64,000 nucleotides of DNA from Segatella buccae ATCC 33574 (GCF_000184945.1 NZ_GL586311.1:1519435-1583434); one strand, 5' to 3'. Counted from the stretch's first letter, positions 18,959 through 27,719 are shown. Translations and numbers: made by a program. Notes: a model not told the origin generated them from the sequence alone.

Positions 18959-19447
18959 ATGGGAAAAATCACTTTACAACGAGTTGGTATAAACTACAAT
19001 GGTTATACTGCTTACAAGGATGAGAAAGGAAACTATTACTTAGATTTGTCGCTGTCCCCACAAAGTAATCCAACAACGTTATATTGTGCATGTCCTGCCA
19101 ACGATATGGACGGTGAAGCAGGTTTTGAGTTGAAGCGAAACTTTATGATTGTAAACCCTTATACTGAAAAGGAAATAAGGGAGTACAATTGTAGGGATAA
19201 ATATATGATGCTTTCAAAAATATACCATGATTTGATTGCATACCTTGGGAAGACTGGTAATGAAGAGCAAGATAAACAGGATTTTCGCTACCACAACGAC
19301 AAATATGGTCTTTGGGGAAATTCCGTTGATGAAACCATAGAAGAGGTAAAAAGACGTTGGAACATAATCCCCGAGGATTTAAAGCCCCAATGGTGCACGG
19401 TCGAGGATATTGCTGAATTGGAGCGCAAGGCAAAGGCTGCTAACTGA
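18959..19447 (+). CDS. hypothetical protein behind leader repeat 1
   Basis: 162 residues, soluble and charged, with no signal peptide or membrane segment. I do not recognise the family. It starts 9 nt after the leader repeat (AGGAAAATGG context). A cluster of conserved-looking residues, YCACPANDMDGEAGFE, is followed by a helical, Lys/Glu-rich C terminus. It is first in a plus-strand cluster of small proteins of the type carried as accessory or establishment genes on conjugative elements; that role is inference. Confidence 0.75.
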   Translation: MGKITLQRVGINYNGYTAYKDEKGNYYLDLSLSPQSNPTTLYCACPANDMDGEAGFELKRNFMIVNPYTEKEIREYNCRDKYMMLSKIYHDLIAYLGKTGNEEQDKQDFRYHNDKYGLWGNSVDETIEEVKRRWNIIPEDLKPQWCTVEDIAELERKAKAAN

Positions 19448-19459
19448 TAATAATGTGTT

Positions 19460-19483
19460 CTTTTGTCGGTTTCCCGACAAAAG
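19460..19483 (+). terminator. hairpin between two accessory genes
   Basis: CTTTTGTCGG, a short loop, then CCGACAAAAG. It lies 12 nt after the 18959 gene and could attenuate expression of the next gene or act as a mRNA 3' end. The T tract is short. Confidence 0.55.
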
Positions 19484-19523
19484 AATGCTTCAAGGAATAA
19501 AAAACAACTTAAATTATAAAAAC

Positions 19524-20102
19524 ATGGCAAATTGGGCAAGGACAAGCTACCGTATTGAAGGTAGCGAGAGTGATTTGAAACGAGTGTTCGACGTAATTGA
19601 CAGCTTTATGACAGACAAGTGTAAGCCTGTCGAGGAAAACGCATCCAAGGAATGGGAGGGAAATATCGTCAGAGTTTTGGGAGCGACGGACGAGCAGATG
19701 GAAAATAATTATCTCCGTGGTTTCATCCAAGAGTATGAAATGGATGGAGACATCATTAACATAGAGGCGGATGAAGCATGGGGAGCAACGGATTTCCGTC
19801 ATGTGCTTACGAAGCTCATGCCTGACCTTACCGTCTACTACATCGTGGAAGAGCCAGGCTGTGAAGTCTATGCTACCAATGATGCCGATAGCAAATACTT
19901 CACAGACAAGTTCTACGTGGACGCTTGTGTGAACGGAAACTATGAGAGTGGTTATTTTGAAACAGAGAAACAGGCAATGGCGTATGCAGCAGAGTTGCTT
20001 GGTAAAGAGGAAGTCAGCAAAGGAGAATTGAAGAACTGGAACAAAGAACATAAAGGGGACAATGATTTCCTCTACGTTCACGAGTTTGAGATTGAAGACT
20101 AA
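19524..20102 (+). CDS. hypothetical acidic protein, ferredoxin-like (YubB-type) fold suspected
   Basis: 192 residues from ATG 19524 (MANWARTSYRIEG); an upstream in-frame extension overlaps the 19460 hairpin and is unlikely. The opening pattern of a Trp-Ala-rich strand followed by GSESDLKRVFDVID resembles YubB/DUF1281-like plasmid proteins, but this is a weak visual match. The protein is rich in Asp/Glu. It has no membrane segment. It probably belongs to the same transcription unit as the 18959 gene. Confidence 0.7.
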   Translation: MANWARTSYRIEGSESDLKRVFDVIDSFMTDKCKPVEENASKEWEGNIVRVLGATDEQMENNYLRGFIQEYEMDGDIINIEADEAWGATDFRHVLTKLMPDLTVYYIVEEPGCEVYATNDADSKYFTDKFYVDACVNGNYESGYFETEKQAMAYAAELLGKEEVSKGELKNWNKEHKGDNDFLYVHEFEIED

Positions 20103-20151
20103 GAAATAAAGGTCATGGCAGAGCTAACCACCCTGCCGCAATCTTTTTAGC

Positions 20152-20334
20152 ATGAAACACAAGAAGTTTGAGTTAAAGACACGCGAAACGACCATTGCAA
20201 GCTAAAATGCAACATACGACGGTTATCTTCAATTTTGTGATGATATGGGCAATGAACCCTGCGAAGAAAATAGTGAAGATTATTCTGAATGGTTGGATAT
20301 TGCCCAAAGTGAAGGCGGCTTTTATGTTGATTGA
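20152..20334 (+). pseudogene. small gene with in-frame stop codon
   Basis: ATG at 20152 opens a 61-codon frame interrupted only by TAA at codon 18 (20203-20205). The frame then continues (NATYDGYLQFCDDMGNEPCE...) to a TGA at 20332-20334. The second part has the acidic composition of neighbouring accessory proteins, so a single nonsense mutation is the simplest reading. Alternatively only the downstream part was ever translated. Confidence 0.5.
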
Positions 20335-20431
20335 AAATGTTTGGGGATGAAATGTCCTCAAACATTTTGGGCTGCTCCTTAATGTCGCAGCCATAGGCGA
20401 ACCATTGAGTCTCGCCAGTAAATAGGTCATT

Positions 20432-20671
20432 TTAGGTCATTAGACGTGACCTTATGATAAGTGCCTTGGATGTGATATGGTGCATACCGTCTTCCGTTAA
20501 AACGTGACTTAAAGTATTTTCCGTACACCCAAGTTCTTTCTCGGAGAGCTTCTTAAAGATGGCATTCACACTGCCAAAGTAATAATTCTTACGGCTATGT
20601 ATGAGATGCACATGGATTACTTTCCTCAATAGTTTTTCTTTCATAAAACAACTAAAGTCTGAAATTTGCAT
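20432..20671 (-). CDS. hypothetical small protein, second gene of a minus-strand pair
   Basis: 79 residues from the ATG that overlaps the stop of the preceding gene (TAATG at 20669-20673), a coupling arrangement that decides the start. Lys/His/Arg-rich, soluble, unrecognised. The pair 21015-20432 runs against the surrounding plus-strand cluster and has its own promoter, which suggests an independently acquired two-gene cassette. A toxin-antitoxin role is possible from size and coupling but nothing in the sequence proves it. Confidence 0.55.
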   Translation of the reverse strand: MQISDFSCFMKEKLLRKVIHVHLIHSRKNYYFGSVNAIFKKLSEKELGCTENTLSHVLTEDGMHHITSKALIIRSRLMT

Positions 20672-21015
20672 TATTCTATCTTCTCTTCCCAAAGATTAGA
20701 ACCAATACTGTCTCTTTGCTGATACATGTCTGTCGTTATTTCAATTTCAATACCTGTCCCAGTCCAATTTACAGAGACAACTTTGGTATTGTACTCATTG
20801 GAAAGCAGACCCTCCAATGATACTTCAAGGCCTCGATATCTGTAAAGGTCGCTGCCTTTGAACACGACATCTTCTTCGTCAGCCTTTATATGCCCCTCTT
20901 CTATGAAACTTTGAATACCTAAAGTATCTCCAGGAGACGGAACGCATGAAAACGGCCATGTTCCACGCCAATTATAAACATTTCCGGCCCAGCAAAATAA
21001 AATACGTACTTCCAT
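20671..21015 (-). CDS. hypothetical protein, first gene of a minus-strand pair
   Basis: 114 residues from ATG 21015 (MEVRILFCWAGNVYNWRG). An upstream in-frame ATG at 21066 would place the promoter inside the gene and is rejected. A TATCTTTG -7 element lies on the minus strand at 21033-21040. The C-terminal half is strand-rich and acidic (YNTKVVSVNWTGTGIEIE). Not recognised. It is translationally coupled to the 79-residue gene downstream. Confidence 0.6.
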   Translation of the reverse strand: MEVRILFCWAGNVYNWRGTWPFSCVPSPGDTLGIQSFIEEGHIKADEEDVVFKGSDLYRYRGLEVSLEGLLSNEYNTKVVSVNWTGTGIEIEITTDMYQQRDSIGSNLWEEKIE

Positions 21016-21055
21016 ATATCTTCTTTTGGATACAAAGATAGCAATTTTTATTGAT

Positions 21056-21089
21056 AAAACTTCCAAATATTAAATATATGGAAGTTTTC
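21056..21089. terminator. hairpin upstream of the minus-strand pair
   Basis: AAAACTTCCAAATAT, a short loop, ATATGGAAGTTTT. It lies just outside the 21033-21040 promoter and before the 21158 gene. It may insulate the two directions. Confidence 0.5.
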
Positions 21090-21157
21090 ATCATTCATTT
21101 TTTTTATTGTTATCTTGAAACAACCTGGAAACAACAACAATTCAAATCGTAACATCT

Positions 21158-21466
21158 GTGTGGAACATTGAGGAAACGACAGGTTATAAACCCCTTACTA
21201 CTTTTTGGGGTGATTTCTCAATTGCAGAGAAGTTTGGCGTAAAAGCGGTAAACGATACATTCAAACGAGCATTCGAGGAGTGGAAAGACAATTATAAGTT
21301 TCTGACCGAGCTTGTTATGGTGCTCAATCATAAGATTTGGCAATGGTACGAGAAAAACGACGAGTTGGCACGTGTTTACAATGCCCTTTGGGAGGAAGCG
21401 GACAATTATGGTTGCGAAAACCTGAAAGGCGAGGAATTAGACTACTTTTATGAAACACTTGATTAA
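21158..21466 (+). CDS. hypothetical helical protein, GTG start or truncated N terminus
   Basis: 102 residues from a GTG at 21158 (read as M-W-N-I-E-E-T-T-G-Y-K-P-L). The frame stays open slightly upstream with no ATG or clear Shine-Dalgarno, so the 5' end may have been lost. Rich in Trp, Tyr, Glu and Lys; the segment KFLTELVMVLNHKIWQWYE is a strong amphipathic helix. This looks like a family common on Bacteroidota mobile elements, but I cannot name it. A hairpin terminator follows at 21477. Confidence 0.65.
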   Translation: MWNIEETTGYKPLTTFWGDFSIAEKFGVKAVNDTFKRAFEEWKDNYKFLTELVMVLNHKIWQWYEKNDELARVYNALWEEADNYGCENLKGEELDYFYETLD

Positions 21467-21476
21467 TAACCAATGC

Positions 21477-21496
21477 AAGGTGGAAACCCCACCTTA
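21477..21496 (+). terminator. short hairpin after the 21158 gene
   Basis: AAGGTGG, loop, CCACCTT followed by an A/T-rich stretch, 10 nt after the stop codon. A sister hairpin with the same AAGGTGG/CCACCTT arms ends the accessory cluster at 57078. Confidence 0.6.
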
Positions 21497-21513
21497 TTAA
21501 AACAGACAAAACA

Positions 21514-21855
21514 ATGAAACATTTTGATTATGCCCCTCTTTATGAAGAGATTTACAAACGACAGAAGCAGGAACTAATCGACGCTTTGCAGAATTTCCCT
21601 AACCATGAATTTCATTTTGGGATGGATTATGACGACGCAGAACAAGGAGAAAAGGCGGAACATCCTTACATCATAGGATATTTGGGGGAGGAACCTGCCG
21701 ACCTGAAAGTAATGGCGGTAAAGGAAGAAGATGGTTTCCTGTCAATATTGGTAAAAGACAAAGAAGATGGCTTTGAGGGAACCATCACCGATTTGAAGCT
21801 GGATATAGTCTTAGGACATTTGGAGAACATACTTGATGAGTTGCCAGATATGTAG
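21514..21855 (+). CDS. hypothetical acidic protein
   Basis: 113 residues with strong Asp/Glu excess (for example HFGMDYDDAEQGEKAEHP). No signal peptide or membrane segment. Start ATG 21514 with an A-rich leader (AAACAATG). The fold appears alpha/beta; no family was recognised. It is the last gene of the first accessory cluster, followed by an AGTGAGGTG/CATCTCACT hairpin at 21869-21901. Confidence 0.65.
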   Translation: MKHFDYAPLYEEIYKRQKQELIDALQNFPNHEFHFGMDYDDAEQGEKAEHPYIIGYLGEEPADLKVMAVKEEDGFLSILVKDKEDGFEGTITDLKLDIVLGHLENILDELPDM

Positions 21856-22870
21856 CTAATTTGATATGAGTGAGGTGTCAGGTATCGCCCGGCATCTCAC
21901 TTCTTGAATTTTCATGCCGAAAAAATCGGTGGGGCTTACTGCCCCACACCCTGATTATGAACCGGCTCCTTTCGGGACTAAATATCAAGGACATTGTCGG
22001 TTCCTGTCCGCCGGGGTCACTTTCACCTTCCGGCACGCCACAGGAAAAAGCTCCCAAAAGCGGAAGGGCAGAGACTTGCAGACACTGCCCACATTGTTGG
22101 ATATAGGCTACTTACCCCTTTTCTACATAGCGGCATATCTTTATTGCCGTATTCCTATTTCCATATTGTCATATAGGTGCATTCTTGTATAGCTGTATAT
22201 ACATATATATGGCTATACGAACATACATCTATGCGGATTGCCTTGCAGACCTTATAGTGGTACATCCCTTTTCCGTCTCCTACCATGGCACGGCTTGCAG
22301 CCTTCTTCAACCATTGTCTTTGAGACTTCCGCTCTTCCTCCCTGACGGTGGAGCCAAGTGGCGAGACTGTATCATGGTATCTCTTACTGTCCATGGACGT
22401 TCTCTGACGGCTTACCCCTTTACCTGTCCTTGCCCTTCTTCGGCAGCGGCAGCTTTGCTGGCACAACTTCACTCACCCATGTTTCAGGGCCTGGCAGAGG
22501 TACTGTCATTTTCTTTCCCGTGCGGTCAAGTGTGTTTACCGATACCGGTAGCGGTGACAGCTTCCTGGTCTTGGTTTCATCCTTTCAGCTACCCTTCACT
22601 TCAAATCATTCATGGCGTTCTTTTCATTTTTCAGATAAGTCCGACATCCATTTTCCTTTGCAAAGTTAGCGCAAGCGGTGTTCCGCAAGGGTCGCCCTCC
22701 GGGACTTGCCTCGTGATTTTTTTCAAGTTTTTGGGGTGCGGTTGCTCCTGATCCAAAAACTCTATGGTCGGAGATGAAAAAAATAACGGTCATCCCTTGC
22801 CTTTGCACACCTTCCTCTTGCCTGCTCCTTTATGCACGTAAAATAAATATCAACTTAAAAAATTACAATT
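21856..22870. other. 1-kb non-coding region upstream of ssb
   Basis: No credible gene; the long open frames here (for example 22185-22751) have cysteine- and serine-rich composition unlike real proteins of the element. It holds hairpins at 21869-21901 and 21929-21947 (GTGGGGC/GCCCCAC) and an AT-rich imperfect palindrome at 22187-22219. Near 22660 a minus-strand TAACTTTG lies in a layout that resembles a strongly diverged version of the long leader repeats. Its function is unknown. Confidence 0.5.
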
Positions 22871-23239
22871 ATGAACGCAATGAACAATTTCACAGTTACG
22901 GGTTATGTTTGCAAGGATGCAGAAGTTAAAAACTTTGAGAAGGCTGCCATCGCACGCTTCGGTATCATCATCAAACACACAGAACGCAAAGGCAACGAGA
23001 CCACTACGGTCTCTTCGATCATAGGCCTTGAAACTTGGGTAAAGAACGACGATACGGCTACCTTGGAACTGCTGAAGAAGGGCAAGGAGATTACGGTAGA
23101 GGGATTCTTCAAGCCGGAGAACTACACCAAGGACGGTAAGAACGTCACGGTTCTGAAGAACATCGCCACAAAGGTTACCGCCTTTGTCAGGGAAGAAAAG
23201 CAAGACGCTCCTAAAGCGAAGAACCGGAAGGCCAAGTAA
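22871..23239 (+). CDS. ssb: single-stranded DNA-binding protein (SSB)
   Basis: 122 residues. A single OB fold begins MNNFTVTGYVCKDAEVKNF and continues through ARFGIIIKHTERKG, the usual SSB pattern, and GKEITVEGFFKPENYT, the L45-like region. The C terminus is short and basic (KAKNRKAK) and lacks the acidic DDDIPF-type tip that recruits host repair proteins. Element-encoded SSBs protect the single strand entering the recipient during conjugation. A second SSB-like gene lies at 46002-46613. A clear terminator follows at 23260. Confidence 0.88.
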   Translation: MNAMNNFTVTGYVCKDAEVKNFEKAAIARFGIIIKHTERKGNETTTVSSIIGLETWVKNDDTATLELLKKGKEITVEGFFKPENYTKDGKNVTVLKNIATKVTAFVREEKQDAPKAKNRKAK

Positions 23240-23259
23240 AAGCCTTACTCCGAAAGACG

Positions 23260-23286
23260 GGAGACTCTTCAAGGGTCTCCTTTTTT
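23260..23286 (+). terminator. ssb rho-independent terminator
   Basis: GGAGAC (23260-23265), 9-nt loop, GTCTCC (23275-23280), then six T residues. Confidence 0.85.
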
Positions 23287-23581
23287 CATGTCTGCTGCAA
23301 TCGCATCTGCTATCACGCCATACGGCGGTGTCCATACCTATCTTTCATGCAAGCAGGCCTACTTCTTAAACCCTCTTGTGTCTTCTTCCGTGCCGTGCCG
23401 GAACTCCAACAGACACAAGACAGCACAGACGTGCCGTCAGAGCTGCTTCGGGAGAGAGGACTATACTTCTTGTGGAGCCTGCCGCCCCACACCCGGCAAC
23501 GGAACCGGCACACGCCTGAAGGCAAGTGCCGTTCCTTTATATCCGGCTGTCTATACACCCAACCTTTTACCGACAATACAT

Positions 23582-23617
23582 ATAGCTGTATATACATATA
23601 GGTGTATATACAGCTAT
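23582..23617. repeat. perfect AT-rich palindrome upstream of leader copy 2
   Basis: Perfect 15-bp arms (ATAGCTGTATATACA and complement) around a 6-nt loop. Related AT-rich palindromes precede leader copies 3 and 4. The stretch 23287-23581 between ssb and this palindrome shows nothing recognisable. Confidence 0.8.
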
Positions 23618-23642
23618 GCGGACATACGGCTACACACGCTGC

Positions 23643-24028
23643 ACCTGCGGTGCTTGTTTTACATTCACTTATATCTATCTTTCCATTTCCGTTTCTGATT
23701 TCGACCTCACTTTTCGTCCGCTTGTTGTCATCTTCGACTTTTATTCTGCAAAGGTATCGCAGGCGGGGAACACGGCAAATACCGGAACAAGTCCTATTGA
23801 CGGAAAAAGTTTTCATGACCCTCCGAAATCATAGATTGCGGTTTCCTGAAAACTTTTACCGGCCAATTCTTTGCCTTAGGTTCCCTTAACGCCTGCGATT
23901 TAACCTTGCACATAAAAGGTTCGAGATGACGGTTACACCGGAATGATAAAAAAAAGTTCGGGTCGAAGAAACGAAAAACCTATAAAAAGGTTGAGAATCG
24001 GGATGCCCAGAATAAAATTTTAACTTCA
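23643..24028 (+). repeat. long leader repeat, copy 2
   Basis: About 386 bp, from ACCTGCGGTG to TTTTAACTTCA, nearly identical to the other copies. The opposite-strand promoter is the complement of 23749-23779 (TTTG, 19 nt, TACCTTTG). It precedes the small genes beginning at 24059. Confidence 0.92.
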
Positions 24029-24058
24029 GCCCTCGACAACACGGTTAAGTCAAGTCGT

Positions 24059-24208
24059 ATGAAAAAAATAGAAGCAGCAAGAGAACTCCACGCAATTTAT
24101 AACAGTTACGAGGTCAGGAAAGTAAAGTTGGCAACAATCCTTCGCAAGATGTACAAATGGGGGGATAATTGGAGATTGTGTGGATATGCACATGACTATA
24201 CTGTTTAG
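24059..24208 (+). CDS. small basic protein behind leader repeat 2
   Basis: 49 residues (MKKIEAARELHAIYN...YTV), rich in Lys, Arg and Tyr, probably helical. ATG 24059 lies 30 nt after the end of the repeat, the same placement as genes behind the other copies. No family recognised; it may bind nucleic acid, judged only from charge. Confidence 0.5.
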   Translation: MKKIEAARELHAIYNSYEVRKVKLATILRKMYKWGDNWRLCGYAHDYTV

Positions 24209-24245
24209 CCTGAACTTTCTATTATACATCAAAAGTGAGGAGATT

Positions 24246-24401
24246 ATGAAAATAAAGACAAACAGATACTTCTTCAAGAAAGCCGAAAAAGGTTGGACTA
24301 TCATGAAGCGTAGAATGGACGGTTATATCATCGCCATACGTTGGGTGGCCAGCTGGCAGGAAGCACGGCAGCAAGTCTATAAGCTCAACGGATGGAGTTG
24401 A
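24246..24401 (+). CDS. small basic protein
   Basis: 51 residues from ATG 24246 (MKIKTNRYFFKKAEKGW); a longer frame upstream overlaps the preceding gene and is less likely. Basic N-terminal half, Trp-rich C-terminal half (RWVASWQEARQQVYKLNGW). Not recognised. It follows the 24059 gene by 37 nt in the same direction. Confidence 0.5.
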   Translation: MKIKTNRYFFKKAEKGWTIMKRRMDGYIIAIRWVASWQEARQQVYKLNGWS

Positions 24402-24461
24402 AATTATTCCATGCGACTCTATACGAAGAACTCTAATATAAACGATTCATATACAAACAAG

Positions 24462-24740
24462 ATGAAAACATTATCAATCCACAAAAGCAAGACCTCATCG
24501 GCATCTGAAGCTGTCGGAAAATGGTGGAACTCAAAGAATGTATTCTTCTCTCTGCTCGCAGAAGAAAACTTCACTAATAAAGAGGTGGTACTCGTACACC
24601 TGATTCTTATGGCATTTCTAATCGGTACCGCTTTGGTAGAGACATACCCTGTCATATCAATCCTTGCAATCATTGCAAGTGCCGTTTGTGTCAGGATTTT
24701 GAATGGTGTGGGTAACAATATTAACAATGTTAGTAATTAG
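24462..24740 (+). CDS. small two-helix membrane protein
   Basis: 92 residues from ATG 24462 (MKTLSIHKSKTSS). A polar N-terminal 45 residues is followed by two adjacent membrane segments (VVLVHLILMAFLIGTAL and PVISILAIIASAVCVRIL) and a short polar tail. No family recognised. It ends before a strong terminator, so leader repeat 2 probably drives 24059-24740 as one unit. Confidence 0.55.
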   Translation: MKTLSIHKSKTSSASEAVGKWWNSKNVFFSLLAEENFTNKEVVLVHLILMAFLIGTALVETYPVISILAIIASAVCVRILNGVGNNINNVSN

Positions 24741-24806
24741 CTTATTTTTTTATACCTCAAAATATTAACATTTAAGCAAAACATATAAGAGAGTATCTGA
24801 AAATAT

Positions 24807-24843
24807 CAAAAGTTCCAAATAATAAATATTTGGAACTTTTTTA
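24807..24843 (+). terminator. strong terminator closing the leader-2 cluster
   Basis: AAAAGTTCCAAATA, 5-nt loop, TATTTGGAACTTTT followed by more T residues. Confidence 0.85.
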
Positions 24844-24890
24844 ATGTATCTTAACAAAATAAGCAGGCAGGAAGTTTTTCCAAAAGATTT

Positions 24891-24957
24891 TGAAAATGTT
24901 AATATAAGACTTTTATTTTTTTGACACCTCATTTTCATAGTGAGGTTTGTATCTTCG
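24891..24957 (+). promoter_or_regulatory. shared transfer-regulon promoter, copy 1
   Basis: The box TGAAAATGTTAATATAAGAC (24891-24910) is followed by a T-tract and TTTTTGA, then TATCTTCG at 24950-24957. The G of GTTAATATAA is exactly 52 nt upstream of the -7 box, as in three other promoters of this element (41.7, 41.8 and 52.3 kb). It drives the lipoprotein operon at 24979. Confidence 0.75.
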
Positions 24958-24978
24958 CAGTCGTTAAAATATTTTTTT

Positions 24979-25995
24979 ATGAGAAGAAATCACTTATCAT
25001 TAACTCTCGCGTTGACGGCACTTGCTTTCTCTTCCTGTACAAAGCATCCGTCATTTCAGAACTCTACCGAAGCGATAGAGGCCTGTAAAGCAAAGCTGTC
25101 GGAAATCCAATCTTACAAGGATGCCGACATCGAAAAAGTAACTGACCTTACGGCACAGTGGCAGGAACTTAAAGACTCGTCGTACAGTGTCTTTTCAAAA
25201 GACTCTACCATTAACCTGAAGAGTCCGGTGGCACTTGCCTATTTTGTCATTTCCGATTCTGTGAGAACAGAGCTGACACGACTTGCTTTTTCAAAGCAGC
25301 GTTCGCTTCAGGACGTGATGTACCTTAAACTCAATACGGCTTCCGAACGGGCAAAGATGGAAAGTTCGGACACCTATAAAAAAGCGTCTGACTTTTATGG
25401 GGGACTTGACAAAGAACAGACGATAAAGGGACTTCCACAAATACTGGCCATCTACAACAAGTTGCTAAACAGTACGCATGACTTTAAGCAGGAGTCTCAA
25501 TTGCTTACCTTTATCAGGCAGGAGGACAGATGTTTTCGTTCGCTCATGGAACACCTTAGTAATGTACCCATGGATGAGATGCAGCGGTTGACCCAAAAGA
25601 CAACAAGGCTTTTTGACCGGCTTTACTCTTCTGTCGGTCAGAAAAACGATGAAGTGAATGACAGGACGATGCTGTATCTGACCATGCGTTTTAACCGCCG
25701 GATCATGCAAAATGCCATTGCGTGCAGGGAAGACATACTGAACAACAAGCAGCTTAGCCAGGAACAACGGGTCAGTTACCGCTGGATGCTGATTCAGCCC
25801 TATGTGTCCTTGGATGGGTATTCAACGGCTGCATTGACCAAGAAACAGCGTGAAGAGCTGATGGTAATTTCCAAGGAACTGCCAATACTTTTGAATCGCC
25901 TGGACAACAAAAAGAAAACGAAGGAGGAGGAAAATAAGCTGATAGCCACTTTGGCAGAATATTTTCTGAAATCGTATATTTCAGCAACTTTATAA
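24979..25995 (+). CDS. conserved-looking lipoprotein in the transfer regulon
   Basis: 338 residues from ATG 24979 (MRRNHLSLTLALTALAFSSC); the lipobox AFSSC puts the lipidated Cys near residue 20, so the protein is anchored to a membrane. The rest is helical and rich in Lys, Gln and Leu, with no enzyme motif. I do not recognise the family. It opens a three-gene operon (24979-27205) under a promoter shared with the transfer operons, which implies a role in mating-pair formation or its regulation; that is inference. Confidence 0.75.
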   Translation: MRRNHLSLTLALTALAFSSCTKHPSFQNSTEAIEACKAKLSEIQSYKDADIEKVTDLTAQWQELKDSSYSVFSKDSTINLKSPVALAYFVISDSVRTELTRLAFSKQRSLQDVMYLKLNTASERAKMESSDTYKKASDFYGGLDKEQTIKGLPQILAIYNKLLNSTHDFKQESQLLTFIRQEDRCFRSLMEHLSNVPMDEMQRLTQKTTRLFDRLYSSVGQKNDEVNDRTMLYLTMRFNRRIMQNAIACREDILNNKQLSQEQRVSYRWMLIQPYVSLDGYSTAALTKKQREELMVISKELPILLNRLDNKKKTKEEENKLIATLAEYFLKSYISATL

Positions 25996-26007
25996 ATAGA
26001 AAATCGT

Positions 26008-26487
26008 ATGGAAAAAGCATTAGACTACAACACACTTGAAGACGGAACCTACAAGCGTTCCATCCTCCTGCTTTATCAGAAGTTGATAAAGTTGCTCCCC
26101 GGCTATTTTACAGAACAGCAGATATGCGTTATCCAACACGCTTATTTTACGGAAGTCGTTCTTAACATGGAAGAGCAACACGTGTTGGAAAATTTCGTAT
26201 CGGATTTGGTGGAGAAACTGCATATACACGTTCTCTATGCTTCCAAGGAAGAGAAAGGAAAAGTATATAAGGTGGTGGCATACTCAACTCCGGTAGAAGA
26301 TGAAATGTTTGTTGTCTATCTGTCATCGACCAATTACGGAATCGTTGACTCAATGACGGTATTCTTCTTTGATAGTTTGGAAACGATGTACTATCAGCTG
26401 CTTTCCGAAAGGAATCGGATGCCCAAACTTCAGAAAAACATTCTGGAACAAGAATCATACGCAGAAACATTGTCGAACTTCAATTGA
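26008..26487 (+). CDS. hypothetical protein, second gene of lipoprotein operon
   Basis: 159 residues, soluble, mixed alpha/beta, starting 13 nt after the lipoprotein stop. The N-terminal half is a helical hairpin (LLYQKLIKLLPGYFTEQQI) and the middle has strands (VYKVVAYSTPVEDEMFVVYLSSTN). No signal peptide or membrane segment, and no family recognised. Its placement between a lipoprotein and a membrane protein suggests a cytoplasmic partner of the latter. Confidence 0.65.
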   Translation: MEKALDYNTLEDGTYKRSILLLYQKLIKLLPGYFTEQQICVIQHAYFTEVVLNMEEQHVLENFVSDLVEKLHIHVLYASKEEKGKVYKVVAYSTPVEDEMFVVYLSSTNYGIVDSMTVFFFDSLETMYYQLLSERNRMPKLQKNILEQESYAETLSNFN

Positions 26488-26494
26488 AAGAAAT

Positions 26495-27205
26495 ATGGTG
26501 ATGTTAATATTAAAATTAATCCTTTTCGTGGTGCTGACGAGCATTCCTTTCCTGTATCATTTTCTAATCAAGCCAAGGAGGGAAAGCGTGAAAAAATACC
26601 GCAATGTTTTTACGGCAGCACAGCCCCATATGTCGAAGCTGAAGAAGTCTGTTTGGAGACTGGGCACTCATCTTATCAACTTCTATGACAAGATGAAGCA
26701 TCGGGAAAAGCCAAGAAAGTTTTTTACATTATTACTTTTACTATTTCTTCTCGGTATTCAAGGTGTAGACAACTTTGCATCAGGAGAAGTGGCTGCCACA
26801 TATAAGACCATGGCGAAAGAAAAGAGGTTGGACCAGCTTAGCATCAGCGGAAAGAAAACGGCGGCTCCGTTCATGCAACGAAAGATGAACAACTATCTCT
26901 ATCCCTTTCTGACCCGCCCCCTCGTTTACCTTATTACTTTCGGGATGACACTACTGTTCTTCTCTTACAAGTTGGCTAACAGAATACTCACGAAAATACA
27001 TAATAGCAAAAGGATTCTGATAGGTGTTTCCTGTGTAATTATTTTGTTTTCTTTCTTCGATGAAGGAAGGTATATTTTGCTTTCTGAAGTACTTTTCGTT
27101 ATTGCAATGGCTGCCTTGTTCTATCCCAATTTTCATGATCCTGCTGCTCCCAAAGGGAGGAAACCGATACCACAAAGATACACGGTAGAAAGGAAGGCTG
27201 CATGA
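26495..27205 (+). CDS. integral membrane protein, third gene of lipoprotein operon
   Basis: 236 residues from ATG 26495, 8 nt after the preceding stop. It has an N-terminal membrane helix (LILKLILFVVLTSIPFLYHF), a second helix near residues 74-92 (FFTLLLLLFLLGIQGVDNF), and at least two more toward the C terminus (LVYLITFGMTLLFFSYKL and LIGVSCVIILFSFF), then a basic tail. Function unknown. A conjugation-related envelope role is inferred from the shared promoter. Confidence 0.7.
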   Translation: MVMLILKLILFVVLTSIPFLYHFLIKPRRESVKKYRNVFTAAQPHMSKLKKSVWRLGTHLINFYDKMKHREKPRKFFTLLLLLFLLGIQGVDNFASGEVAATYKTMAKEKRLDQLSISGKKTAAPFMQRKMNNYLYPFLTRPLVYLITFGMTLLFFSYKLANRILTKIHNSKRILIGVSCVIILFSFFDEGRYILLSEVLFVIAMAALFYPNFHDPAAPKGRKPIPQRYTVERKAA

Positions 27206-27290
27206 CCTTTATCGGTTACAACATTTATATAAAAATGTGGATTGGAAAAAGGTAGATTTTTACATATAATATTGATAATATAAAATAATA

Positions 27291-27668
27291 ATGACTAACG
27301 ATAAAATGATAGATAAAGAAGTCGTTCAAAATGGTTATAAGAACTATCATGTAAGAATGTCTTCCGACCTGCTTAAGTTTCTCTGCGGAGACTATACTTA
27401 CAAGAACGCAAAGCGTTTTTCTCGCCTGCAGGCCTTTCGGGATCTTGTGGCACGACATTGTACCTCCGAGAGGAAACAAGAGGACACGGCCGCAAATATA
27501 GAATGCCTATCGAAGTCTTGGGGCTGGAGTCGACCATCGGTCATGAAGTTCATCCAAAATTTAGAGACAATGAATGTTCTGGAAGTCTTCAATGTTGTTA
27601 CAAGCAAAATGGTCAGACTCCGAAAAGATATCGTCGTTTTTGCCCCGGCAAAAGATGTTGAGAAATGA
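27291..27668 (+). CDS. winged-helix DNA-binding protein near the transfer origin
   Basis: 125 residues. The segment ANIECLSKSWGWSRPSVMKF looks like a helix-turn-helix recognition unit followed by a wing (VLEVFNVVTSKMVRLRKDIVVF). It lies directly upstream of the iteron-rich region (27994-28236) and the relaxase, so it may be an auxiliary relaxosome protein or an origin-binding regulator. It could also be a repressor of the relaxase gene; sequence alone does not decide. Confidence 0.6.
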   Translation: MTNDKMIDKEVVQNGYKNYHVRMSSDLLKFLCGDYTYKNAKRFSRLQAFRDLVARHCTSERKQEDTAANIECLSKSWGWSRPSVMKFIQNLETMNVLEVFNVVTSKMVRLRKDIVVFAPAKDVEK

Positions 27669-27719
27669 CGGAGAGGGATTTTATCCATCCCGAAAATCCG
27701 GCTTGACATTTCATTTTTA

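Noticed and set aside
22185..22751. 188-codon frame upstream of ssb
   Set aside because: Cys/Ser/Phe-rich composition with no start context; overlapped by other random frames and by an AT-rich palindrome.
24717..24775. A fifth regulon box (minus-strand ATGTTAATATT near 24769)
   Set aside because: No -7 element at the 52-nt spacing and no minus-strand gene downstream in that place.
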